DNA of 64,000 nt from Paraburkholderia phenoliruptrix. Its GTDB lineage: Bacteria > Pseudomonadota > Gammaproteobacteria > Burkholderiales > Burkholderiaceae. The number at the start of each line of letters is the position of its first letter. Positions within the stretch are counted from its first letter, which is position 1. The notes beneath the pieces were generated by a model. The model was not told the DNA's origin, did not search any database, and saw only the letters and a list, made by a program, of their open reading frames with translations. The stretch covers positions 1-64,000 of the forward strand of contig NZ_JAEUAV010000027.1 in assembly GCF_019511605.1 (NCBI RefSeq), given 5' to 3'. The translations under genes and the position numbers were made by a program. This document shows positions 25,178 to 33,255 of this stretch, in pieces.

Positions 25178-25439
25178 CGTGCGGTACGGTGATAGAGGGT
25201 GGCGCGTAGGCTGTGCCGATGGCGCTGCGGTAACGGGCGGGGCCGCGGTCTGGGCCTGCGGTTTCGGCCCGCGTTTTCGCCCCGAGCTTTGGCTTTGAGC
25301 CCAAATACGTCTGACGTTTTCGCCCGTCACGGCAACCGCATTCCGCGCTGCCCGATGCGCTCAGGCGGCATCATCGCCGGAACCTCGCCCGGTGCGCCAT
25401 GTCAATAGAAGATGTCGCGGATTCACCAGGGGATGCCAA

Positions 25440-26810
25440 ATGACTGCCACGCAACCAGGGGCAGTGCCCCTTACCGAACAGGACGCGCGGCGCCAGTTGC
25501 GCCGCGCCGTTATCGCCAGCACGATCGGCACCACGATCGAATGGTATGACTTCTTTCTGTACAGCACGGTAACCGGTCTGGTCTTCGCCAAGCTGTACTT
25601 TCCACAATCCGATCCGCTCGTCGGCACACTCCAGGCGTTCCTGATCTACGCGGTCGGCTTCATTGCGAGGCCGGTGGGCGCGGCCATTTTCGGGCATTAC
25701 GGCGACCGCATCGGTCGCAAAGCCACACTCATTGTCACGCTGCTGCTGATGGGGCTCGCCACGTTCGCGGTGGCGTTCGTTCCGACTTATGCATCCATTG
25801 GAATCTGGGGCGCGGTGATACTCACGTTGTTGCGCTTCATTCAGGGCGTGGGCGTGGGGGGCGAGTGGGGCGGCTCGGTGCTGATGTCGATGGAATGGGC
25901 CCGCACCAACGCGCACCGGGGCTTCGTTGCGTCGTGGCCGCAGTTCGGTGTGCCCGCCGGGCTCTTCCTCGCCAACCTCGCGGTGCTGGCCATGAGCGCC
26001 ATTTCCGGTGACGCGTTTCTCTCTTGGGGTTGGCGCGTGCCGTTCTTCCTTAGCATCGTGCTGGTGGGAATAGGCCTTTATATTCGACTGAACATTCTTG
26101 AGACGCCTATCTTCGCGAAGCTTCTGGCAGAGCGCAAAATCGAAAAGATGCCGATGCTGGAAGTCATCCGCCGTCAGCCGAAAGACATTCTTCTTTCGGC
26201 CGTCGCGCGCATGGCGGAACAGGCGCCGTTCTACATTTTCACGGCCTTCGTTTTCACGTATGGCGTGACGACGCTCGGCGTTTCCCGCGACCTGCTGCTG
26301 ACGGCCGTGCTCGCCGCTTCGGTGCTGGAATTCGGCACGATACCGCTGTTCGGCCACGTGTCCGATCTGATCGGGCGACGCCGCATGTACATCATAGGCG
26401 CGGCGGCGGCGGGCCTCTTTGGCTTCCTTTACTTTGCGATGGTCGACACGCGCAATCCCACGTGGATTTTCGTCGCTATCGTGCTCTCGCTGGTGCCGCA
26501 CTCAATGATGTACGGCCCGCAAGCCGCGTTGATTGCCGAGTCGTTCACAGGACGGCTGCGCTACAGCGGCGCATCACTTGGCTATCAGCTTGCGTCGGTG
26601 ATCGCAGGCGGCCCTGCTCCGCTGATCGCGACGGCGCTATTCGCTTACTATCACTCAGGCTACGCCATTGCGTTCTATGTATTCCTTTGCGGGGTGCTGA
26701 GCGTAATTGCCGCTTCGCGTCTGGGCGACTACACGAACAAGGACATCTCTCAGGAATACGACGAGCCGCAGTCGATGAGCGGCGGCGAGCATGGTCATCG
26801 GCATGCCTGA
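25440..26810 (+). CDS. MFS transporter, metabolite:H+ symporter (MHS) family
   Basis: 456 residues with 12 expected helices. MHS marks are ASTIGTTIEWYDFFLYSTVT in helix 1, FGHYGDRIGRKATLI in loop 2-3 and GVGVGGEWGGSVLMSMEW in helix 4-5. The start is the ATG before TATQPGAVPLTEQD, with AGGGGA upstream. The family takes up organic acids such as shikimate, alpha-ketoglutarate, citrate or aromatic acids with protons. The C-terminus ends in a His-rich tail (GGEHGHRHA). It stands alone, divergent from the nar locus, and no catabolic partner reveals the substrate. Confidence 0.9.
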   Translation: MTATQPGAVPLTEQDARRQLRRAVIASTIGTTIEWYDFFLYSTVTGLVFAKLYFPQSDPLVGTLQAFLIYAVGFIARPVGAAIFGHYGDRIGRKATLIVTLLLMGLATFAVAFVPTYASIGIWGAVILTLLRFIQGVGVGGEWGGSVLMSMEWARTNAHRGFVASWPQFGVPAGLFLANLAVLAMSAISGDAFLSWGWRVPFFLSIVLVGIGLYIRLNILETPIFAKLLAERKIEKMPMLEVIRRQPKDILLSAVARMAEQAPFYIFTAFVFTYGVTTLGVSRDLLLTAVLAASVLEFGTIPLFGHVSDLIGRRRMYIIGAAAAGLFGFLYFAMVDTRNPTWIFVAIVLSLVPHSMMYGPQAALIAESFTGRLRYSGASLGYQLASVIAGGPAPLIATALFAYYHSGYAIAFYVFLCGVLSVIAASRLGDYTNKDISQEYDEPQSMSGGEHGHRHA

Positions 26811-27018
26811 GCGTGGCGGGCAATTCGCTCTTGCGGCATGGAGTGTGGAGATTCACGAGGCAAGTGCTGACAGGCGCGAGCAACAAGAAGCAACCGCAAG
26901 CAAGCGCTCACAACCGCTCACAACCGCCGAAAGCCGGACCGTACGCAACCCGCGTTGCCACGGCCCGGCTAATTTTTGCAGTGCGCAGTCTTTTCAACGC
27001 TCCGCGCGTGGGACCGGA

Positions 27019-27816
27019 TCAAGCCGCCCGGTAGCGCGGCGCGGGCGTATTCGTCGACAGAAGCGTGGACATCGCGCGGCGCGCGGCGTCGTAATCGTTC
27101 CACTTCTCGACCGCATGCAGCGACGGAATCGTGATCAGTTCCCGGCGCTCGAAGCCAACCAGCGCGGCGTCCACCATGTCGTCGGCGGACATCACGATCG
27201 ACTTGTCGAGATTTTCCAGCGGTAGACCGCCGGTTTGCCAGAACTCGGTGGCGGTCGCGCCCGGCAGAACGGCCTGCACCTGAATGCCCTTGTCGGCCAG
27301 TTCATGATGCAGCGACTGGCTGAAGGCCAGCACGAACGCCTTGCTGCCGCCGTACACGCCGTTGAGGATTTCCGGCGCAATCGCGACGATAGACCCAATG
27401 TTGATCAACGCCCCCTTGCCGCGCGCGACAAAGCCCGGCACGGCCGCATAAGTGAGCCGCGTCAACGCGCTCACGTTGAGGTCGATCATGCGCTGCATCG
27501 CGTCGACGTCGCTGCCCAGAAGCGGCGTATGCGTGCCCACGCCGGCATTATTGACGAGCAGCGTGATACTCGCGTCCTGCTTGAGCTTTGCTTCCACGGC
27601 GGCAAGCCCGGCTTTGTCGTTCAGATCCGCGTCCAGTATTTCGACGCTGCGACGCGTTGCGCTCGTGATGCGGCTCGACAGCGCCGCAAGGCGCTCGCGA
27701 TTGCGGGCGACCAGAATCAGGTCGTAGCCTTGCTTCGCAAGACGGTCCGCATAGATCGCGCCGATGCCCGACGACGCGCCCGTGATCAGCGCGGTGCCCT
27801 TGTGTTCTTCAGTCAT
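27019..27816 (-). CDS. SDR family NAD(P)-dependent oxidoreductase
   Basis: 265 residues with TGASSGIG at 12-19, NNAG at 89-92, and catalytic Ser142, Tyr155 and Lys159 (YGGSKAF). The region after Lys159 (VLAFSQSLHHELADKGIQVQ) and AVLPGATATEFW are typical of the DltE/YqjQ-like branch of short-chain dehydrogenases. A good ribosome site (AAGGAG) precedes the ATG. It is divergent from the GlxA-type regulator with 110 bp between them, which suggests the regulator controls it. Substrate unknown. Confidence 0.88.
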   Translation of the reverse strand: MTEEHKGTALITGASSGIGAIYADRLAKQGYDLILVARNRERLAALSSRITSATRRSVEILDADLNDKAGLAAVEAKLKQDASITLLVNNAGVGTHTPLLGSDVDAMQRMIDLNVSALTRLTYAAVPGFVARGKGALINIGSIVAIAPEILNGVYGGSKAFVLAFSQSLHHELADKGIQVQAVLPGATATEFWQTGGLPLENLDKSIVMSADDMVDAALVGFERRELITIPSLHAVEKWNDYDAARRAMSTLLSTNTPAPRYRAA

Positions 27817-27884
27817 GGTGTCACTCCTTGCAATACGTTGTGATGGCGTGACATCATTCTGCTCAGTTTTGACGATGTCTCAAA

Positions 27885-27896
27885 TGACATATATCA
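27885..27896. promoter_or_regulatory. Candidate dyad operator between SDR and GlxA-type regulator
   Basis: TGACATATATCA is an imperfect palindrome (5 of 6 arm positions match) centred in the AT-rich part of the 110-bp divergent gap. A location shared by both start regions makes it a candidate site for the AraC-type regulator next to it, but a single half-similar dyad is weak evidence. Confidence 0.3.
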
Positions 27897-27926
27897 TCAT
27901 GTTTTCAGACATAGGGGAAAAACGGC

Positions 27927-28874
27927 ATGCATCGCATTGGATATCTGCTGAGCGACGGCTTTCAGGTGATGGCCATTTCCACCCAGTCTGTTTTCGAATA
28001 TGCGAACCTGGTACTGGGCGAGCCGTTTTACCACGTAGAGAATTTTTCGATGGCGGGCGGTGAGGTGCGTTCGTCGCTCGGCATGAGCATCGGCACGCGG
28101 GCGGTAAGCGCGCGTCGCCAGATCGACACGTGGATCGTGGCGGGCGTGAACGATCCGTTGGCGTCGCCCCCGTCAGAAGACGTGCTCGCGTTTCTGCGCA
28201 GAACGGGGCCGCGTGCGCGGCGTATCGGTGGCATCTGCACAGGCGGCTTCGTGGTTGCCGGCGCTGGTTTGCTGTCCCAGCGCCGTGCCACCACGCATTG
28301 GGCCTATGCGCGCGAAATGCAGAAGCTTTTTGCGGACGTGCGTGTGGAAGACGACCGCATCTACATTGTCGACGGTCCGGTGTGGACGTCAGCCGGCATG
28401 ACCGCCGGGCTCGACATGGCGCTCGCGATGGTCGAAAAAGATCACGGCGCGGAGGTGGCGCGGTCGGTCGCGCACAAGCTCGTGATGCACCAACGGCGCT
28501 CGGGCGGACAGTCGCAGCATTCGGAAATGCTCAAGCTCACGCCGAAGTCGGACCGCATTCAGCGCGCGCTGAACTACGCACGCGAGAACCTGAGCCGGCC
28601 GCTTACCGTAGATGAACTTGCCGAGAAGGTGAACCTCAGCCCGCGGCAATTCAGCCGCGTTTTTACGCTGGAAACAGGGCAATCGCCGGCGCGTGCGGTC
28701 GAGAGTTTGCGCCTCGAAGCCGCACGCCTGATGGTCGAGCAGAGCCGGCATTCGCTCGACGTCATCGCGAAAGAAACCGGCTTTCGCGACCGGCGGCATC
28801 TACGGGAGGCGTTCGTGCGCGGGTTCGGACTCCCCCCGCAGGCAGTGCGCCGTGAGGCGCGCGAGGCGGGTTGA
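27927..28874 (+). CDS. GlxA family transcriptional regulator (DJ-1/PfpI plus AraC HTH)
   Basis: 315 residues. Residues 1 to about 175 form a DJ-1/PfpI domain with the nucleophile-elbow motif GGICTGGFVVAGAGLL (Cys in CTG) and HWAYAREM. Residues about 215-310 are an AraC-type double helix-turn-helix: RPLTVDELAEKVNLSPRQFS and RHSLDVIAKETGFRDRRHLR. GlxA-type proteins are activators that sense small molecules, in several cases amino-acid or betaine derivatives. It starts at an ATG with AGGGGA upstream and is divergent from the SDR gene, its likely target. Confidence 0.92.
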   Translation: MHRIGYLLSDGFQVMAISTQSVFEYANLVLGEPFYHVENFSMAGGEVRSSLGMSIGTRAVSARRQIDTWIVAGVNDPLASPPSEDVLAFLRRTGPRARRIGGICTGGFVVAGAGLLSQRRATTHWAYAREMQKLFADVRVEDDRIYIVDGPVWTSAGMTAGLDMALAMVEKDHGAEVARSVAHKLVMHQRRSGGQSQHSEMLKLTPKSDRIQRALNYARENLSRPLTVDELAEKVNLSPRQFSRVFTLETGQSPARAVESLRLEAARLMVEQSRHSLDVIAKETGFRDRRHLREAFVRGFGLPPQAVRREAREAG

Positions 28875-28928
28875 CGATACCTGCGCGAGGCAGGCGGGTG
28901 TGCGATGTGAGCCGCTTGACGCTTATCT

Positions 28929-29582
28929 TTATCTGACTTCGCCGGTCGCGCGTTGCGGGCGGCGCACGGCGCGCACCTTGGCGCTATTGCCGCCGCCGCA
29001 AAAGAATTGCTCGCCGCCGTCCGATTCGAGGCCCGACACGCCCACGCCCGCCGGCATCTCAACGCTTTCCAGCACTTCGCCAGTGCGCGGATCGACGTGC
29101 CGCAGCTCGCTCGCGTCGTCTTCCCAGGTACCGTGCCAGAGTTCTCCGTCGACCCACGTCACGCCCGTCACGAAGCGATTGGACTGGATGGTGGAGAGCA
29201 CTGCGCCGGTCTCGGGATCGACCTGGTGAATCTTGCGCTCGCGGTACTCGCCGACCCACAGCGAACCCTCGGCCCACGCAAGTCCTGAAGCGCCAGTACC
29301 GCCGGGCGCGGGGATGGTCGACAGCACGCGGCCGCTGGCGGGGTCGATCTTGCGGATGCGGCCCTCGGCGATCTGATACAGACGCTGGCCGTCGAAGGCC
29401 GTGCCCGCGTCGGCGGCCATCTCGATGCTGCGCAGCGTTTGACCGCTGGCGGGATCGAATGCGTTGAGTGTCTTGCCGGCCGCAATCCAGACGTGCTGGC
29501 CGTCATATGTGACGCCGCCCACTTGCTCGACGTCGGGGAAGGGGCCGTATTCACGGATGATGGTGGCGTTCGTTCGGTTCAT
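28929..29582 (-). CDS. Beta-propeller protein, Vgb/streptogramin-lyase-like
   Basis: 217 residues made of at least four repeats of about 40-45 residues with the pattern W/L-x-G-x2-L/V...IDP(A/E)(S/T)G-x-V/L: FDPASGQTLRSIEMA, IDPASGRVLSTIPAP, VDPETGAVLSTIQSN and VDPRTGEVLESVEMP. This is the NHL/SMP-30/Vgb-like propeller family. There is no signal peptide, so it should be cytoplasmic. The catalytic His residues of true Vgb lyase cannot be placed with confidence, and a binding function is equally possible. It starts 9 bases after the stop of the winged-helix regulator and forms an operon with it. Confidence 0.75.
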   Translation of the reverse strand: MNRTNATIIREYGPFPDVEQVGGVTYDGQHVWIAAGKTLNAFDPASGQTLRSIEMAADAGTAFDGQRLYQIAEGRIRKIDPASGRVLSTIPAPGGTGASGLAWAEGSLWVGEYRERKIHQVDPETGAVLSTIQSNRFVTGVTWVDGELWHGTWEDDASELRHVDPRTGEVLESVEMPAGVGVSGLESDGGEQFFCGGGNSAKVRAVRRPQRATGEVR

Positions 29583-29591
29583 GGGGTCATC

Positions 29592-30818
29592 CTAATTGAG
29601 CGCGACCGGCGTGGGGAGTAACAACGTTGTCGCGAATCCGGAGGCGGGCGGAGCCATCCAGCGGCGCGCGCGTCCTTGACCGAAAGACTGCGCCTTGCCT
29701 GCGGCCGCCAGCGAATCCAGCATGCGCTGCACGGTGCGCTGGCTGGCGCCGAGTGCGAGCGCAAGTGCCGAGCTTGACCACGACTCGCCATCGGCAAGCA
29801 GCGCGAGCATGGCCGCATGAGCTTCGTCGACAGGTCGCGCGAGCAGCACCACCGCATGTCCGCGACGCGGTGCCAACGCGAAGCCGTGGCGCGTCGCGTT
29901 GATATCGGCCAACCCGGCAAGCAGCGTGCGCAACCGGCCCATTTCGACGCGCAGGCGCGCGCGATGCGAGTCGTCGGCGTGGCGTGTTTTGAAGGCACGC
30001 GCGATTAGCGCGTCGCGCGGCACGTCGGCGGGCCACGCTTCGGCAAGCTGGTACGCGAGGTTGAACAATATTGGACGCCGCGTCAGCGAGACTACCGTCG
30101 CGGCGCTCTGCACGACGTGGCGGCATGCGTCGACCACGAGCGCGTCCGACGCGAGCACGCCTTCAACTTCGTCAAGCAGCAACAGGCGCTTGTCTGCACC
30201 TGCTATCAGACGCGCGGCCGGCAGTTGCAACACATGCGAAGCGTTTTCCACTTCGGCAATCAGCGCGGGAATGCGTGCTTCGTGCGCGGCATGCCGCGCA
30301 CGGGCAAACGCGAGGCGGGCCGCGGCGGTCTGCAAACGACGCAGCGCGACGCCTGCCACGACGAGTTCATGCGCGGCTCTTAACGCGGGCGGCAACGGCG
30401 CGGGATCGAGTGTGTCGAGCATGCGCTCGGCTGCATCGATCTGGCCGATCAGCACAAGCCGCCGCACTTCCAGATAACCGGCGTGCGCTGCGTTGATGCG
30501 GTCGCCGTGGGCTGCCAAGGTCGCACGCGCGTCGGCGAGCGCCTTGGCGCGCCACGCAAGATCGCGCGATGCCAGCGCTATCTCCGCCTCCGCAATCACG
30601 CAGCGCGCGCGGGCTACCGCCTGCTTCGCGCCAAACGCGCGCGCCGCGCTTCGCACGAGCGTCTTCGCCCGCACCAGATCACCGAGCTGCGCCATCGCGA
30701 TGCCGCGCAGTGCAAGCGCGTGCGCGTCGTCGCGCAACGCAACGCGCTTCAATGCGCCAAGTGGATCACCCGCCGCGAGCGCCTGCGCCGCAGCCTGAAT
30801 GAGCGGGTCGGTCTTCAT
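29592..30818 (-). CDS. Helical-repeat regulator with C-terminal winged helix
   Basis: 408 residues, very Ala-rich. The first 170 residues are helical and TPR-like (LGDLVRAKTLVRSAARAFGA, GQIDAAERMLDTLDPAPLPP). A middle region (about 220-330) includes RARLRVEMGRLRTLLAGLAD, which resembles the DNA-binding part of OmpR/BTAD-like activators. A C-terminal winged helix (about 350-395) reads WSSSALALALGASQRTVQRM then LDSLAAAGKAQSFGQGRARR. No phosphoacceptor or ATP site is visible. It is probably a transcriptional regulator of its own operon and of the divergent DUF899/DUF2182 genes. I do not know a characterised homologue. Confidence 0.75.
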   Translation of the reverse strand: MKTDPLIQAAAQALAAGDPLGALKRVALRDDAHALALRGIAMAQLGDLVRAKTLVRSAARAFGAKQAVARARCVIAEAEIALASRDLAWRAKALADARATLAAHGDRINAAHAGYLEVRRLVLIGQIDAAERMLDTLDPAPLPPALRAAHELVVAGVALRRLQTAAARLAFARARHAAHEARIPALIAEVENASHVLQLPAARLIAGADKRLLLLDEVEGVLASDALVVDACRHVVQSAATVVSLTRRPILFNLAYQLAEAWPADVPRDALIARAFKTRHADDSHRARLRVEMGRLRTLLAGLADINATRHGFALAPRRGHAVVLLARPVDEAHAAMLALLADGESWSSSALALALGASQRTVQRMLDSLAAAGKAQSFGQGRARRWMAPPASGFATTLLLPTPVALN

Positions 30819-30891
30819 GGAAATCGCGCCACACTTGTCACTCCCACCGTCGGAAAGCCCGGTACTAATCTAGCACGACCGCAAACCAGTA

Positions 30892-30917
30892 CGTCGCGTC
30901 GAAACGATCGAGCGACG
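30892..30917. promoter_or_regulatory. Inverted repeat in the divergent gap before the DUF899 gene
   Basis: Arms CGTCGC-g-TCG and CGA-GCGACG face each other around the spacer AAACGAT (nine paired positions with a one-base bulge). The site sits 25 bases ahead of the DUF899 start and 74 bases from the regulator start, the normal place for an operator. No good -35/-10 pair was found beside it. Confidence 0.35.
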
Positions 30918-30941
30918 AAGCAAAACCGAACGGAGAGAGCC

Positions 30942-31709
30942 ATGACCACGACCCATACCACCGGCACCCGCGAGCAATGGCTGGCGGCGCGCCTCGACCT
31001 TCTCAAGGCAGAAAAAGAGTTGACGCGCCGCAGCGACGAACTGGCGCGGCGGCGTCAGGAATTGCCGTGGGTTCGCATCGACAAGACATACCGGTTCGAG
31101 ACCGAAGAGGGCAGTGCGTCGCTCGCCGATCTGTTTGCGGGACGCTCGCAGCTTCTCGTCTATCACTTCATGTTCGGGCCGGACTACAAGGCGGGTTGCC
31201 CGTCGTGCTCGTCGATTGCGGACGGGTTCGACGGGTTCGCGGTGCATCTCGCGAACCATGACGTCAGGCTGATGGCGATCTCGCGAGCGCCGCTTGCGAA
31301 GCTGCAGGAATACAAGCGGCGCATGGGGTGGACGTTCCCGTGGGCTTCCTCGGCGGGCAGCGACTTCAACTTCGACTTCAACATCGCGTTTACCGAGCAG
31401 CAGCAGCGTGAGGGCAGCGTCGAATACAACTATCAGCGTGGGCGTCACGCGATGGACGCAGTGCCGGCGCCCGAGCCTGTGGCACAGTTCGCCGCGACCT
31501 GCGGGACGGACCCGTCCACCTACGCGCGCGATCGGCCAGGACTCAGCGCGTTCGTGCTCGAGGACGGCGACGTGTACCACACGTACTCCACCTACGCGCG
31601 CGGACTGGACGGCCTGTGGGGCATGTACCAGTGGCTCGACCGCGCGCCGAAGGGGCGCAACGAGACCGGCATCTGGTGGCGCCGTCACGACGAATACGAA
31701 AAGCGCTGA
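30942..31709 (+). CDS. DUF899 family thioredoxin-like protein
   Basis: 255 residues of the DUF899 family, recognised from RSQLLVYHFMFGPDYKAGCP, the Cys pair GCPSCSS (Cys86, Cys89), HLANHDVRLMAISRAPLAKL, KRRMGWTFPWASS and DFNFDFNIAFT. The fold is expected to be thioredoxin/AhpC-like, and the C-x2-C pair suggests redox activity, but no reaction is established for the family. The protein has no signal peptide. The ATG has GGAGAG upstream. It is followed after 8 bases by a DUF2182 gene and is divergent from a regulator/propeller pair. Confidence 0.85.
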   Translation: MTTTHTTGTREQWLAARLDLLKAEKELTRRSDELARRRQELPWVRIDKTYRFETEEGSASLADLFAGRSQLLVYHFMFGPDYKAGCPSCSSIADGFDGFAVHLANHDVRLMAISRAPLAKLQEYKRRMGWTFPWASSAGSDFNFDFNIAFTEQQQREGSVEYNYQRGRHAMDAVPAPEPVAQFAATCGTDPSTYARDRPGLSAFVLEDGDVYHTYSTYARGLDGLWGMYQWLDRAPKGRNETGIWWRRHDEYEKR

Positions 31710-31717
31710 GGCGCGTG

Positions 31718-32563
31718 ATGGACCTCGTTCGCGTTAGCGAGTGCGGCGAGCTCGCGCAGGCAAGGACCGGCGCGAGCGTGGATGCGCGCCGTGCGGTCTT
31801 TTACGGCGCCTGCGGTTTGGCGTTCGCGATCAGCATGGGGCTCACGGTCGCGGCATGCCTCTCCATGTCGGCGATGGGCGAGATGCCCATGCCCGGCGGC
31901 CACACCATGTCGATGATGTGGTTGCCCGTATGCGGGCAGACATGGCCTGCCGTTGCGGCATCGTTCGTCGGCATGTGGATTGCGATGATGGTTGCGATGA
32001 TGCTGCCGGCGGCTGCGCCTGCCTTGTGGCGCTATGGCGAAGCGCTTCGCAAGGCAGGGCATAAGCGCGTGGCAATGCAAACATGGTTGGCCGCCCTCGC
32101 GTATTTCGCCGTCTGGGCTGCGTTGGGCCTGGCCGTGTTCGCGCTCGGCGCGGCCCTCGCAATGTTAGAGATGCGGATACCCGCGGTTTCAAGGGCTATT
32201 CCCGTTGTTGGCGGCGCCGTCGTGCTGCTGGCGGGCGCGTTGCAAATGTCCAGCTTGAAGGCGCATTATCTGCACTGCTGCCGGCGCGAGCCGGATTGCG
32301 GCCGCGCAGTATTGCGCTCGCGTGCCGCTGCTGCATTACGATACGGTTCGCGCCTCGGCCTGCACTGCTGCTTTTGCTGCGCGGGCCTGACCGCGGTGCT
32401 CGTCGTAGCGGGCGTGATGAACCCGCTTGCCATGGCTGCGGTGACGGCTGCCATTACGCTGGAACGGCTCACGCGAGACGGGCGATTCGTCGCGCGAAGT
32501 ATTGGGCTTGTAGTCGTCGGCATCGGCTTGCTGATGATCGTGCGAGCTGCCGGACTCATATGA
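31718..32563 (+). CDS. DUF2182 family metal-binding-like integral membrane protein
   Basis: 281 residues with about six transmembrane helices. Potential metal ligands are dense: a Met/His-rich loop after helix 1 (MSAMGEMPMPGGHTMSMMW), Cys72, HYLHCC at 183-188, DCG at 193-195 and HCCFCC at 216-221. The DUF2182 family is described as predicted metal-binding membrane proteins with no proven function. A ribosome site TGAGG lies 6 bases before the ATG, within the end of the DUF899 gene, so the two should be co-translated. Copper or another soft metal would fit the ligands; this is inference. Confidence 0.82.
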   Translation: MDLVRVSECGELAQARTGASVDARRAVFYGACGLAFAISMGLTVAACLSMSAMGEMPMPGGHTMSMMWLPVCGQTWPAVAASFVGMWIAMMVAMMLPAAAPALWRYGEALRKAGHKRVAMQTWLAALAYFAVWAALGLAVFALGAALAMLEMRIPAVSRAIPVVGGAVVLLAGALQMSSLKAHYLHCCRREPDCGRAVLRSRAAAALRYGSRLGLHCCFCCAGLTAVLVVAGVMNPLAMAAVTAAITLERLTRDGRFVARSIGLVVVGIGLLMIVRAAGLI

Positions 32564-32602
32564 ATACCTGTTCACAACGCTAAATAAAACAGAATCTGAC
32601 TA

Positions 32603-33112
32603 ATGACCCGATACGTTGCTCTCCTGCGCGCGGTGAACGTTGGCGGCACCGGCAAGCTGCCTATGGCCGAGTTGCGCAGCATGTGCGAGTCGCTCGGCTT
32701 CACTGAGGTTCGAACCTACATTGCGAGCGGCAATGTGGTGTTCGACAGCAAGTTGGCCGAAGCTTCGGTGAAATCCCGGCTCGAGCGTTGCCTCGAGCAG
32801 TATGCGGGCAAGGCGGTGGGCGTGGCAGTGCGCACCGGCGCGGAACTCGCGCAGGTGCTGGCTGCGAATCCGTTCAAGTCGGCGGCCTCCAACCGGACCG
32901 TGGCGATTTTTCTCGACGCGCCTCCACCTGCTGATGCCCTCGCCCACGCAAGCGGCCAGCGCAATGAAGAAATGGCGCTCGGTACGCGCGAAATATATGT
33001 GCTCTACAACGACGGCATGGCGGACACGAAACTCAAGATTCCGGCCGCGAAAACGGGAACCGCGCGCAACATGAACACGGTCGCGAAACTCGTCGAGATG
33101 GCGAACGGATAG
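32603..33112 (+). CDS. DUF1697 domain protein
   Basis: 169 residues beginning MTRYVALLRAVNVGGTGKLP, followed by MAELRSMCESLGFTEVRTYI and ASGNVVFDS, the hallmark of the DUF1697 family, whose function is unknown. C-terminal NMNTVAKLVEMANG is also family-like. It lies 39 bases after the DUF2182 gene in the same direction and may be co-transcribed, but the family is usually a stand-alone gene. No catalytic residues can be assigned. Confidence 0.87.
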   Translation: MTRYVALLRAVNVGGTGKLPMAELRSMCESLGFTEVRTYIASGNVVFDSKLAEASVKSRLERCLEQYAGKAVGVAVRTGAELAQVLAANPFKSAASNRTVAIFLDAPPPADALAHASGQRNEEMALGTREIYVLYNDGMADTKLKIPAAKTGTARNMNTVAKLVEMANG

Positions 33113-33196
33113 CGCGGAAAGCAAGGGCGCGTCGGAAACGGCATCTGCATTGCCATTGCCATTGTGATTGCCCTTGCCATCGTTGTCGGCACACAT

Positions 33197-33221
33197 AAAA
33201 AAGGCGGCACACAGTGCCGCC
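33197..33221 (-). terminator. Rho-independent terminator of the glpSTPQUV operon
   Basis: On the minus strand a perfect 8-bp GC-rich stem (GGCGGCAC/GTGCCGCC, loop of 3) is followed by six T residues. It lies about 35 bases after the glpV stop, ending the glycerol transporter transcript. Confidence 0.85.
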
Positions 33222-33255
33222 CATTCACACGCATGCCCACTGCCGCGTGAGGCGC

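Noticed and set aside
25371..26501. Minus-strand frame opposite the MHS transporter
   Set aside because: Low-complexity Arg/Glu/His composition, antisense to a well-supported membrane protein.
26905..26924. Two direct copies of CGCTCACAAC after the MHS transporter
   Set aside because: Only two 10-bp copies in an otherwise plain intergenic region; no promoter or operator context.
33149..33180. ATTGCC-rich short repeats near the glpV terminator
   Set aside because: Units are irregular, the stretch is about 30 bases and has no further structure.
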